Below, in pieces: positions 39,118 through 49,722 of a stretch of DNA of 64,000 nt. Below the pieces are notes generated by a model. That model was not told where the DNA came from. It was given only the letters and a program-made list of their open reading frames with translations, and searched no databases. The stretch covers positions 3,373 to 67,372 of the forward strand of contig JBDOMT010000064.1 in the NCBI GenBank assembly GCA_039831705.1. Reading direction: 5' to 3'. Origin of the DNA: JAJRWS01 sp039831705 (GTDB lineage: Bacteria; Planctomycetota; Planctomycetia; Pirellulales; Lacipirellulaceae). How positions within the stretch are numbered: the stretch's first letter is position 1; each line of letters opens with the position of its first letter. The translations under genes and the position numbers were made by a program.

Positions 39118-40343
39118 ATCGTACCAAAGGTAAGCGTAGAGGCCAAAACAAAAAGTAATTCTTCTCGGTGGTGGGGGGTGATATAGCGGGTCCTCTGCAA
39201 CGATCCGAGCGACTGGTCCCAGAGTGTCAAATACTGATAGATGGGTCGCTGCTGTTGCCGCGCCAGATAGACCAGCACCGGTGACCAGTAGTTGATTTGT
39301 CCATACGATGGGCCGAATAAGATCGAACGGTTGTCTTCGTTAAATTGCAGGTTGGCAAGTTGCCCTCCAGCGATCGCGACCAACGCCATCTGTCCAGGCA
39401 AGGCGTGAGAAAACTCTGTCCACAGATCCCGCTCCGTGACTCGTCGCAGGGCTTCTATAAAAAAGATGCGATACTGGAGAGTGGAGGCACAAAAGTTGGA
39501 CGACTGTTCATTGGTGCCACTGGGAGTCAGCGCGTGAGTCAACAGATAGTCGGTATGTTTTTCAATTGCCACTTCGAGCCAGGCCTGGGCTTCGGGGATC
39601 TCACCCAGTAATGCCAAGGCGATCACACCCATGGGAGCCGCATCGGCACTGCCGTGATACTTGTTGTAGCCTTCCCCCGCAGTCGATATTTCTTGGAAAA
39701 ATGTGTGGTAGGCACTGCCGACCTGCTGCAACGTAGTACGAATCTCCGCCCGCTCCGCTTCACTCAAATGCTGGTACAACACGTCGTAGCTAATGGCCAG
39801 CGCCTTCATGATTCGCAACACGGCGTACGCCTTGCTGGCGTCTGGATGATTATCGGCTTCGTGCCGCCAAACGCGGGCAGCGGCAAGAGTCCACTTGCGC
39901 GCGGCTTCCAGGAGCGGGTCGTCTTCAGGGTGGGATAGGGCCGAGGTCAGGGCCAGGTGTTCGACGATGGCCATGTCGTGCATGGCCCCATAGAAGCGAT
40001 TGTAAAGGTTTTCATATTGCGGATCATCAGTCAGGGTTGCAGTCCACTCGGTGCGCGGTGATTGGAGCACGCACCATTGGGCCGAAGTGACCACGTTTTG
40101 CCAGATTTGACCGGGGATTATTTTCTCGCGTTTGGCGCGGAGTTCCGGCAATTCGTTTGTTGTAAAATAGAGTCTGGGGTGCTGGCCTTGCAGGGATGGC
40201 CGTAGGGTAGTTTCTCCCATAGATTCCAAACTGCCGATGCTCATTCCGGTCATCATCAGCAGTAGGGTAACCTGTGCCTTTGTGAACAGAAGTGGTCGGT
40301 AGGTGGCAGGAAAGATCTGACTAATGGGAATCATGAGGGCCAT
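39114..40343 (-). pseudogene. N-terminal part of frameshifted heparinase II/III-like gene
   Basis: 409 residues from ATG 40343 (AGG 6 to 8 bases upstream) or ATG 40334. A hydrophobic N-terminus near LLFTKAQVTLLLMMTGMSIG could be a signal anchor. The rest is an alpha/alpha-toroid: HPRLYFTTNELPELRAKREK, LAISYDVLYQHLSEAERAEI, GYNKYHGSADAAPMGVIALA and NFCASTLQYRIFFIEALRRV fit heparinase/alginate lyase-like proteins. The frame ends LASTLTFGTM, while the neighbouring frame reads FGLYAYLWYD at the same place. Adding one T in the GTTTTGG run at about 39148 restores a 607-residue protein over 38521-40343. First gene of the - strand run. Confidence 0.75.
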
Positions 40344-40435
40344 TTGCCTATGAAAAGTTGCTGCCAAAAAATACCTTGGGAAGGTTTAACCCGAATGTTT
40401 ATGAAATATCCAGGCTAGCCAGAACAGAGTGGGTC

Positions 40436-40582
40436 ACACATGCCGTCGCTCCGCAACTCAAAACGATTTTGCGCCAGATTCCTGAGACTGAAGTCCCAGG
40501 CTATCACATGCCACCGCTCTGTGGTTAAAAATAATGCGACAATAGGTACCACAAACCTGAGTCGCGGAGCGACGGCATGTGT
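40436..40582. repeat. 25-bp inverted repeat, CATGCCGTCGCTCCGC type
   Basis: ACACATGCCGTCGCTCCGCA and five more bases (40436-40460) are inverted at 40558-40582 with 24 of 25 matches. Between them are GCTATCACATGCCACCGCTC and a poly-A stretch. The whole sits between the ligA 3' end and the heparinase-like gene start, 273 bases with no gene. The words recur in the palindrome cluster at 45142-45305. Confidence 0.85.
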
Positions 40583-40616
40583 TTTTCTTTGTTTCCTCTG
40601 TTACCTTCTATGAAAT

Positions 40617-42682
<2,066 letters not shown>

Positions 42683-42691
42683 CAACTTAAT

Positions 42692-42976
42692 TTACTGCCT
42701 CTTGTCCACTTTTTTTCGCCCTTCCCAAAACCCCTCGGTTCCCATGGCGGCAAGGCAGAGTACGCCCAGTACGGCCAATTCAGTTAGCACGGCGGTGGTG
42801 CCATAGGCTCGCATCCACGCCCATAGTGGGTGGTCATGGTGACGGGCAATATCCGCCGGGCTGCCGTGTAGCGATTGGAAAGCCATGAACCCATAGGCGA
42901 ACACCGTAATGACAAACAGGATACCAGCCACTACAAGCAGGGCATAAAACGGATTGCGATAAGGACGACGTGCCAT
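42692..42976 (-). CDS. Small two-helix membrane protein
   Basis: 94 residues with two clear membrane helices (FYALLVVAGILFVITVFAYG and AVLTELAVLGVLCLAAMG) joined by a His/Asp-containing loop (SPADIARHHDHPLWAWMR), and basic ends. It lies between sppA and ligA on the same strand. Small proteins of this layout are common next to sppA or in planctomycete genomes, but no function is known. The ATG at 42976 is the first in frame. Confidence 0.75.
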   Translation of the reverse strand: MARRPYRNPFYALLVVAGILFVITVFAYGFMAFQSLHGSPADIARHHDHPLWAWMRAYGTTAVLTELAVLGVLCLAAMGTEGFWEGRKKVDKRQ

Positions 42977-43018
42977 GGGTATTGCTTAATTGCCTCTGGA
43001 CTCCCAATTCTGGACATT

Positions 43019-43032
43019 CAACACTCAACACT
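43019..43032. repeat. Two CAACACT heptamers at the sppA stop codon
   Basis: CAACACT x2 at 43019-43032 on the + strand; the sppA TAG (43031-43033) overlaps its end by two bases. Confidence 0.7.
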
Positions 43033-44881
43033 ACCTGATATCGATCCAATACGGCATCATCACGAGTACCGGTTCGCGAATTACCTGAACCATTCCCATG
43101 GCATGCTGCAGTTTGGTACCCATCTCGGGTAGGAGTTGGGTGAGCCCTTTCAAGACCAGTTGTACTTCGCGCTGTTCATCTATATCAGCACCAAAGAGTG
43201 CTTCTAGAGGGTTTCCAGGCTTTGGCATTATTTTGAGTTTTACCTTTTCGTCTGCCTCCAGGCCTGCCAGTTGTTTAGCGATACGGATGGCATCTTGGAG
43301 TGTGCCCAGTTCATCCACCAGACCGTGTCGCAAGGCGACGCGTCCCGTGTAGACCTGCCCTCCAGCCAACTCTTGCAATCGCGCCAAGGGTAGTTTTCGG
43401 CCGGCAGCCGCCTTGGTGGTGAACTGCTGATAGATGTCTTGCATCAAGTGGCTAAGCGCTGCCCGTTGACTATCACTAAATTTGCTCGTTTCTGAGAAGA
43501 TCCCCCCATTTTTTCCACGTCGAATCACCTCGGTACCAAAACCAATTTTTTCTTGCAATCCACGAAACGCCACTTTGCCACCGACTACTCCAATCGATCC
43601 GGTGATCGTGCCTGGTTCCGCTACAATTCGGTCGGCCCCCATGGAAATGTAGTAACCGCCACTGGCAGCCACATCGCCCATGCTGGCAACGATGGGCTTG
43701 TCGATGGTTTTTGTGACACGCCAGATCAGATCACTTGCCAGGGCTGATCCACCTGGGCTATTGACTCGCAACACGATGGCTTTGACACGTTCGTCCTTGG
43801 CCGCTTCTTGCAGAGCTTGGACGATGGTCGTGGATCCCATCGAGGCATCTCCAAAGGGACTACTCTGACTCTTCCCTGAAGTGATGGGACCGATTGCGTA
43901 AACCAGCCCAATTTTTGGTCCCCGCTGCTGACCATTGCTGCCGCCCGCGCCGAGCATTGCCTGAAACAGCTTCATCATCCCCATCGGACCAGAAAAATCG
44001 GTATCCACCTTTTTCTTTGCATAGTTCATGACGTAGACCAATTTCTCGGTCTCATACTGTGTCCCTAATTGCTCACGAAAGGCGCCTGGATAGAGGACCC
44101 GGTCGATCAATCCGGACTGCTGTGCCTGTCCGGTGGTAAACAGTCCTTTGTCGATTGCTTGAGTCACCTCCTCGATGCGGAGTTGCCGATTGTGTGCGAT
44201 GGTGGTAAGCATCTGGTCGTAGAGATCGTCGACCAGCGCTGTCATGTTTTTGCGTACCGGCTCGCTCATACTGCTGCGTGAGAGAGTTTCCGCAGCTCCC
44301 TTGTAATCGCCAACTTTGATGATATCTGCTTCGATGCCCAGTTTGGTCAGTAGATCTTTGAGATAGATAAACTGCATTTCCACACCCGTGATGACTACCA
44401 TGCCTGCTTCAGGCATGACAATTTCGTCACAGGCTGTGGCAAGTAGATATTGAGTACCTGTGGCGGATTCCAGGTAGGCGTGGACTTTTTTGCCTGCCTC
44501 ACGAACGCGCGCCACTGCAGCGCTGAGTTCATTCAATTTGCCTCGACTCAATGCGGCCACACGAATGTCGAGAATCAGGCCAGCGATCGAGTCATCCTTG
44601 GCAACTTGATCGATGCGTGAGATGGTTTTACGCAGGTCAACGCCCAAATCACCAAACAGGGACATAATGCCGGCAGATTCGGGCAATTGCCCTTCAATGA
44701 CAATGTAGGCCAGGCGAATTTTTTTAGGTTTGTCTTTTTTTGCGCTGGCCGGTTCAGAGCTAGCCTGATTGGCCGGTTCGGCTGCCACTGATTTGTCATC
44801 TGCCAGCAGTGAACTGGATGAGAGGAAATTTAAGGCCAGAATTCCAATGACTAGGATCTGTGTGTTGAATACTCGAGACAT
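43031..44881 (-). CDS. sppA: Signal peptide peptidase SppA (S49, two-domain type)
   Basis: Envelope serine protease that clears cleaved signal peptides, 616 residues. It has an N-terminal signal or anchor (ILVIGILALNFLSSSSLLA), a Lys/Ala-rich linker, and tandem S49 domains. The general-base Lys is in KVGDYKGAAETLSRS (about residue 191) and the nucleophile Ser in MGDVAASGGYYISMGA (about 406), as in the 67-kDa E. coli type where the two residues sit in different halves. VNSPGGSALASDLIW is the oxyanion region. The start ATG 44881 follows a 640-base repeat-rich gap. The final ~50 residues include a Met-rich helix. Confidence 0.92.
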   Translation of the reverse strand: MSRVFNTQILVIGILALNFLSSSSLLADDKSVAAEPANQASSEPASAKKDKPKKIRLAYIVIEGQLPESAGIMSLFGDLGVDLRKTISRIDQVAKDDSIAGLILDIRVAALSRGKLNELSAAVARVREAGKKVHAYLESATGTQYLLATACDEIVMPEAGMVVITGVEMQFIYLKDLLTKLGIEADIIKVGDYKGAAETLSRSSMSEPVRKNMTALVDDLYDQMLTTIAHNRQLRIEEVTQAIDKGLFTTGQAQQSGLIDRVLYPGAFREQLGTQYETEKLVYVMNYAKKKVDTDFSGPMGMMKLFQAMLGAGGSNGQQRGPKIGLVYAIGPITSGKSQSSPFGDASMGSTTIVQALQEAAKDERVKAIVLRVNSPGGSALASDLIWRVTKTIDKPIVASMGDVAASGGYYISMGADRIVAEPGTITGSIGVVGGKVAFRGLQEKIGFGTEVIRRGKNGGIFSETSKFSDSQRAALSHLMQDIYQQFTTKAAAGRKLPLARLQELAGGQVYTGRVALRHGLVDELGTLQDAIRIAKQLAGLEADEKVKLKIMPKPGNPLEALFGADIDEQREVQLVLKGLTQLLPEMGTKLQHAMGMVQVIREPVLVMMPYWIDIR

Positions 44882-44935
44882 GATTTGGTTTTTCCCAACA
44901 GGTAGAGGGTGTGTGTCACAGCGGCTAATGCTTCG

Positions 44936-45023
44936 TCAAATTTATCTTTTGGGGTCGACGCACACATAAACTCTGCCCCTGGCAAGTACTTGCTGCTGCG
45001 GCAACCCCAAAAGTTAAGTTTGA
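44936..45023. repeat. 88-bp hairpin element, TCAAAYTTATCTTTTGGGG type
   Basis: TCAAATTTATCTTTTGGGGT and CG (44936-44957) pair with CAACCCCAAAAGTTAAGTTT and GA (45002-45023), 19 of 22 positions. It lies upstream of sppA. Single-arm relatives occur at 46788 and 56012, and a second full hairpin of the same length at 22004. Confidence 0.8.
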
Positions 45024-45141
45024 CCAGACGTTAGGTCGAACAAATTCAAGTTCTCCGCAGTATAGCCGATTTTAACGGGATGAGGGAGAGTTGTAATAAG
45101 CCTACTTCGTGGCTATTGCGGTAAGTAAGCCACAACCAGAA

Positions 45142-45305
45142 AGTCGGGCTTTAGCCGACTGTCGGCGAACCCTCCGCCTTCAGGCGGTGGTCTTCAGTTG
45201 AAGTCTGATGTCGCTTTGATTGTAGCCTGCTGCCGCCCCTGCGGGGCTGGAGATTCTTTTCCGTGGGCTCACGCCCACGGCTATACAATGCCGCCGCTGC
45301 GCGGC
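45142..45305. repeat. Cluster of perfect short palindromes upstream of sppA
   Basis: In order: AGTCGGGCTTTAGCCGACT (45142-45160), CCGCCTTCAGGCGG (45174-45187), GCCCCTGCGGGGC (45235-45247), CCGTGGGCTCACGCCCACGG (45261-45280) and GCCGC/GCGGC (45290-45305). Words such as CCCACGGCTATACAATGCCG resemble the repeat at 40436-40582. The rest of the gap 44882-45519 has no gene. Confidence 0.75.
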
Positions 45306-45519
45306 TACTAAGCTACCTTTCTTAAATACGAAATACGTATCCGCATGATTGGTGGAGATCTCTATGCTAGCAGTCTCTTGCCTCCTCAGATTTCTGCGGG
45401 AAAAGAGGGTTCGAAATATTGAAGTTCGGGCTGGTTCTCTAAACGGCCGTTTGCTACGCTCCCGCACCAAGTGACGTAATTGAAATCCGTTGAGACCCAT
45501 ATTTTAGCCCAGAAATTTA

Positions 45520-46776
45520 ATGGTCCGATCACAATTAGCGCAAACCGTTCGAATCTCCAAACTCCTCCTGTTGGGGGTGCCAGTCCTGATTTCTGGCTGG
45601 CTTTTCCTCACCCCGAGTGTTGCCAAGGAACCACTGTGGCAGCAACTGGCTTTTCGGAAACGGGTGGAAGCCGATCCTAATGCAAATTATAACCTGACCA
45701 AACAGCATGGCCCTTGGTTGATCATGGCCGCTTCGTTTTCGGGTCAGGAAGGTCAGACGCAAGCACTCGATTTGGTGCTGGAAATGCGTCGTCGATATAG
45801 CATTCCCGCTTACTACTATCGCATGGCATTCAAACAGGACGACTTAAACCCGGGCCGTGGCATCGATCAGTATGGCGGCACCATCAAACGGCGTTTTCAG
45901 CGCGGTAGACAAGTCGTCGAGCATGCGGTACTGATCGGCGAATTCCCCACGATCGACGATCCGGAAGGCCAAAAACTGTTGACGCGTGTCAAAACATTGG
46001 AACCCAATAGTCTGGAATCAACGGCCGAGGATGGGACATCTCAAAGTCTGTCCACGGTTCGTCGGTATCATGATCAGCTAAAGAAACAGCTCGGTTATTC
46101 GAGCAACCATGGGTCAATGGGCCACGCTTTCTTTACTCGCAATCCGATGTTGCCACGCGAATATTTTGTGCCCCAAGGGGTGGACCAGGATGTTGCCAAA
46201 TGGAATAAAGGTCTGGAATATTCCTTGCTGAAATGTCCAGGGAAATTCTCGATGAAGGTCGCCACTTTTCGTGGACGGTCGACGATTAAACAGGTCAGCG
46301 ACAATGACACAAAGAAGAAAGTGCGTAAGGCTGCCGATGATGATCCCTTGGTAATTGCAGCACGTAAAGCACACTTGCTGACCATTGCCTTGCGTGAAAA
46401 GGGTTGGGAAGCCTATGAATTCCACGATCGCCATGAGAGTTATGTGACGGTGGGTTCTTTTGAGGAAGGTCGACAAGTGGCGACAGGAAAGATTGTTTTA
46501 TCAGATCGTGAAGCCAAAATTATCTTTAATACCTTTGGCGCACACTCTCCGGAGAACGTGTTTAATCGGCCTGCGCCGCAAGACAAAATGCTCGAACGGC
46601 AACAAAAGCAACGATTTGGTAGCCTGCTGTCGGGTGGGTTAGGGAATGTGGCTGAAGGGTTCCATCCCAAGCGATTTGTTGGCATGCCTTTTGATATTGT
46701 TCCTGAAGCGGTAGAAGCTCCAAAGCTTACCGTAAGCTCGTCTTATGTGCGGTCCTTCCGTTTCGGGGCCAGGTGA
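45520..46776 (+). CDS. Exported protein of unknown function with SPOR-like segments
   Basis: 418 residues. Signal-like N-terminus (ISKLLLLGVPVLISGWLFLT), then two regions with the look of SPOR folds: GPWLIMAASFSGQEGQTQAL...MRRRYSIPAYYYRMAF (about 64-105) and FSMKVATFRG...LREKGWEAYEFHDRHESYVT (about 240-315), each a strand, a helix and a strand ending near VGSF/AF. SPOR domains bind denuded peptidoglycan; that role here is inference. The C-terminus after about 350 looks disordered, with a closing FVGMPFDIVPEAVEAPK. Starts at ATG 45520; no good ribosome binding site. rdgB follows after 49 bases. Confidence 0.7.
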   Translation: MVRSQLAQTVRISKLLLLGVPVLISGWLFLTPSVAKEPLWQQLAFRKRVEADPNANYNLTKQHGPWLIMAASFSGQEGQTQALDLVLEMRRRYSIPAYYYRMAFKQDDLNPGRGIDQYGGTIKRRFQRGRQVVEHAVLIGEFPTIDDPEGQKLLTRVKTLEPNSLESTAEDGTSQSLSTVRRYHDQLKKQLGYSSNHGSMGHAFFTRNPMLPREYFVPQGVDQDVAKWNKGLEYSLLKCPGKFSMKVATFRGRSTIKQVSDNDTKKKVRKAADDDPLVIAARKAHLLTIALREKGWEAYEFHDRHESYVTVGSFEEGRQVATGKIVLSDREAKIIFNTFGAHSPENVFNRPAPQDKMLERQQKQRFGSLLSGGLGNVAEGFHPKRFVGMPFDIVPEAVEAPKLTVSSSYVRSFRFGAR

Positions 46777-46787
46777 ACGAATGTCTG

Positions 46788-46812
46788 GTCAAGCCGAAAA
46801 GATAAGTTTGAC
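46788..46812. repeat. Single-arm relative of the CAAACTTATC element
   Basis: GTCAAGCCGAAAAGATAAGT and TTGAC (46788-46812) is the inverted version of GTCAAACTTATCTTTT seen at 56011. It ends 13 bases before the rdgB start. Confidence 0.55.
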
Positions 46813-46825
46813 GAAGGACTAGGCA

Positions 46826-47461
46826 ATGCGCCCTTTTGAATTGATCATTGGCACCGGCAATCGAGCCAAGGGACTCGAGTTGGCCGAATTGCTGGAGCCA
46901 CGGGGATTCCAGGTGCAGACCCTACTCGATCTGACGGCTGTGTATGATTGCAAGCCTTTGGAGATTGTCGAGGATGGAGAGTCCTTTGCAGCCAATTCTC
47001 AGAAAAAGGCGATCGAACAGGCAAGGCATTTGGGCCATTGGGTGCTGGCGGACGATAGTGGAATCGAAGTCGATGCGCTCCAGGGTGCCCCTGGAATCTA
47101 CTCTGCCCGTTATGCTGGCTTGAATTCGACCGACCTTGAAAACAATACGAAACTACTGACCGAATTGGGCGACTTGCCCGAGACGAGCCGCACTGCCCGC
47201 TACGTGTGCCATGTCGCAGTAGCCGATCCAAACGGGCAAATTCGCGCGGAAAGCGAAGCAATTTGTTGTGGCACCATTGGATCCGAACCGGTGGGCACGA
47301 ACGGTTTTGGTTATGATCCACTCTTCGTGATCCGCGAGTATCATCGCACCTTTGGTGAACTGGGGCCCGCAGTCAAACGGGCCATCAGCCATCGGGCGCG
47401 GGCCTTGCGAGCTATCGTACCCAAGTTGGTCGCCCTGGCCGCCAGTGGCGAGTGGGAGTGA
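46826..47461 (+). CDS. rdgB: Non-canonical purine NTP pyrophosphatase RdgB/HAM1
   Basis: Hydrolyses (d)ITP and XTP to monophosphates, keeping them out of nucleic acids. The 211-residue product has the family motifs IGTGNRAKGLELAELL (substrate loop), VLADDSGIEVDALQGAPGIY (catalytic Asp), SARYAG, and GTNGFGYDPLFVI followed by ISHRARALRAI. Length is canonical. GAAGGACTAGGCAATG offers an AAGGA ribosome binding site 8 to 13 bases before the ATG. Nothing unusual apart from the repeat arm just upstream. Confidence 0.96.
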   Translation: MRPFELIIGTGNRAKGLELAELLEPRGFQVQTLLDLTAVYDCKPLEIVEDGESFAANSQKKAIEQARHLGHWVLADDSGIEVDALQGAPGIYSARYAGLNSTDLENNTKLLTELGDLPETSRTARYVCHVAVADPNGQIRAESEAICCGTIGSEPVGTNGFGYDPLFVIREYHRTFGELGPAVKRAISHRARALRAIVPKLVALAASGEWE

Positions 47462-47553
47462 CTGAGGGACTGCTCTTAGGGACAGCCGATTGTGACTTGT
47501 CTGTAAATGTTCAATTAGTGAGCATGGTGTGCGAATGGTTATAATGCAGTGGT

Positions 47554-47618
47554 GCAGAGGACGCTGAGAATCGCAGAGAAAAGTATTTATATTAACTCCG
47601 CGTACTCTGCGCCTCTTG
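47554..47618. repeat. Hairpin repeat, GCAGAG type
   Basis: GCAGAGGACGCTGAGAATCG and five more bases (47554-47578) pair with CTCCGCGTACTCTGCGCCTC and TTG (47596-47618) with some mismatches. The arms are about 25 bases made of short words, like the hairpins at 3494 and 59677. It sits between the convergent rdgB and the next gene. Confidence 0.6.
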
Positions 47619-47646
47619 TATGTTGAATAGTTTCTTTTCCTTCAGT

Positions 47647-48366
47647 TCAGTATGGCTGTTTAGCTTGGCTCTCTCGAACGTTCGACTCCAATCGGATCTC
47701 GGTCCCAGCGGGAGAGGATAACAGCGTGACCTCAGGGGAGCTGTCAAACAATTCAGAAAATTGCGACACCGCTTGCCAGGGGTTCTTCTCATACGCTTCA
47801 GCAAACTCTCGTGTCGTATCGCCAGCATGCAACAATTGGTCGATTGCCGTTAAGTTGCGAAAATCCTGACTCAATTGCGGGTCACTGGCAAGAAGCCCTT
47901 CAATGGCTACACGTTGCGGATGGTTGCCTACGACTTCCACGGATGCATCATCCGGATTTACCCGTAGCCGCACTTTCAGGCCCTCTGTGATTCCAACCGC
48001 TGCGAGCACTTGCTGCAGATGTCGTTGAAGATCGTCACGCAGCACATCAGCTTGCCTGCGTACGTCGGCCAAATCGATCCCGGTTTCACCCGGTTTTTGA
48101 GGTTGGCCGGTGAGGAGTTCCCCCAGCAGGGTTCGATGTGGATTATGAGTTGCTCCGAAATCATGGAGCTTTGAGTTGTCAAAGCTTGCATTGGCAATTT
48201 CCAGGGATCTTTCCTCCTCTGAGAATTGACCCAATGCTGCCTCCAGCACGTTGGCAAATGGGCTTACCACGGTTTCGACTGTGCGCGCAAGTGTGCCTGT
48301 GGCCGACAGAGCGGCAGGGAGCGTCAAACCGGTTAAAAATGGATTCACCGCCAGATCCTTTTGCAT
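47647..48366 (-). CDS. Unknown protein, mixed alpha/beta
   Basis: 239 residues from ATG 48366. The longer frame to 48396 begins at a TTG and its extra codons come from a duplicated AAAGTGGCAACCCG unit, so it is rejected. N-terminal Ala/Thr-rich stretch (LTLPAALSATGTLARTVET), an amphipathic helix (DVRRQADVLRDDLQRHLQQV), then a strand-rich part (LKVRLRVNPDDASVEVVGNH) and helices including QLSQDFRNLTAIDQLL. No signal, membrane segment or known motif. The arrangement faintly recalls C-terminal domains of hook-length control proteins, but too weakly to name it. Confidence 0.6.
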   Translation of the reverse strand: MQKDLAVNPFLTGLTLPAALSATGTLARTVETVVSPFANVLEAALGQFSEEERSLEIANASFDNSKLHDFGATHNPHRTLLGELLTGQPQKPGETGIDLADVRRQADVLRDDLQRHLQQVLAAVGITEGLKVRLRVNPDDASVEVVGNHPQRVAIEGLLASDPQLSQDFRNLTAIDQLLHAGDTTREFAEAYEKNPWQAVSQFSELFDSSPEVTLLSSPAGTEIRLESNVRESQAKQPY

Positions 48367-48585
48367 CCTATAAAGTGGCAACCCGTAAAGTGGCAACCCG
48401 AGATCCTAAGGTGATATCGACCTGAAGTGAGTGATAAATTGAAGAAACTGAGTAAAGTATCCGGTCAAGCCAACGCTACTTTGCTAGCTTGCTAGCCCGT
48501 ATATTCCATGGATCGCACAGTATTCGTTGTAAGTCCTTTCATCATAACGAATTGCAATGTGGTCTGGGAAAACAGTGTGTCTTAT

Positions 48586-48668
48586 CAGCCGCCACGCGTT
48601 AGCGTCCGGTTTATCAAGTAATGATGCGAATCAGAAGTAACCGGGAGCTAACTAACGCTCGGCGGCTG
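48586..48668. repeat. Palindromic repeat, CAGCCGCC...GCGTTAG type
   Basis: CAGCCGCCACGCGTTAGCGT and CCGGTT (48586-48611) are inverted with small gaps at 48639-48668 (AACCGGGAGCTAACTAACGC then TCGGCGGCTG). It lies in the 351-base gap 48367-48717, with GCTAGC words on both sides. A dispersed palindromic element is likely; no gene is seen in the gap. Confidence 0.7.
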
Positions 48669-48717
48669 ATGAAATATGCGGGCTAGCTCTTCCACTGGAG
48701 GATTGATGCCCAGAAAT

Positions 48718-49476
48718 TCAGCGAGCTGGCCCATGGGAACGTAAAGAATAACTCAGGTAGCTGGCAACGGCCTGCTGCTTCGCCAGCAGTAGCTTTTTCT
48801 CCATCCGATGCTGTGTGACTGCATTTTGCCAACTGCGAGCGAAGGGGCCGGACCATTTGGATGCTCGGGTAACGGTCAGATGCTGGGCGGCCTGTCGATA
48901 CAGGTCGACTCCCGAATGATGCCAGCGTAAAGCCTGCGCTGCGTAGGATAATACCCTTTCATCGACCTTGAGCGGCTGGCCCAGATTGGTGATTGCATCC
49001 ATGGCCTGCTGATGCCTTTGTTGTTGATAACTCAAGTACTCATACAACTGTCCCTTGCGGTTCGGTTGCCGAGCTGTTGGCTTCTGCTGCGTGGCTTGAA
49101 GTAACTTGGCCCAATACTGTCGTGTCGGTTTTGGTTCCGGCTTATTCGGGTTTTGAGTTGGCGACTCCGCACTGATGGGAGTATTTTCTGTATTATTGTG
49201 ATCCGTAGATTGCCCAATTTGTCTGAAATCATTCTCATTCGACTGTGATCTGGAATCGTCCGAGGTGACACTTAACCTCGGCGGTTCAATCAGCTCCGAT
49301 TTTATCAGCAATTCCTGGGTAGTCGTTTTAACATCGATTCCCAGGTAAAAGACTCCCGATAGAAGTCCACCGGCAATCGCAGCCAGGCCCCCCACAAATT
49401 CTAAAAGGGACAACCCTCGAAGGGCATGTGCGCGGAAAATTATTAGGCCACCACGGTTGGCAATGGGGCGCGGCAT
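48718..49476 (-). CDS. Unknown single-span protein with prepilin-like N-terminus
   Basis: 252 residues from ATG 49476, which has AGGGA 7 bases upstream; the frame extends to 49566 without a better start. Near the N-terminus HALRGLSLLEFVGGLAAIAG fits the type IV prepilin pattern: Gly before the cut, Glu at +5, then a ~20-residue hydrophobic helix. The rest is a polar, Asn/Gln/Ser-rich linker (about 60-130) and a helical C-terminal domain (YLSYQQQRHQQAMDAITNLG, ALRWHHSGVDLYRQAAQHLT). The pilin reading is an inference; a plain signal anchor is also possible. Divergent from nothing nearby; it precedes no operon partner. Confidence 0.65.
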   Translation of the reverse strand: MPRPIANRGGLIIFRAHALRGLSLLEFVGGLAAIAGGLLSGVFYLGIDVKTTTQELLIKSELIEPPRLSVTSDDSRSQSNENDFRQIGQSTDHNNTENTPISAESPTQNPNKPEPKPTRQYWAKLLQATQQKPTARQPNRKGQLYEYLSYQQQRHQQAMDAITNLGQPLKVDERVLSYAAQALRWHHSGVDLYRQAAQHLTVTRASKWSGPFARSWQNAVTQHRMEKKLLLAKQQAVASYLSYSLRSHGPAR

Positions 49477-49722
49477 CGCAAATCCCTGCATTAAAACGAC
49501 TCTCTGGAAAAGGCAAAACAGTTGCCTGAGATGACATGCAAGTTTAGCTTTGGAAAGAGTCCGCAACCGACGAACTAGGCCAATTTATCCATCACAATCT
49601 CATGAAGCGGTATCAGAAACGATCCGCTGGTAACGATTGTTGGGTCTATAGAGGCAGATCAGCTGGCCCACGATTTTGCCGTGCAACATCATAAATCACA
49701 CATCTGCATTTACCCCGTCTGT

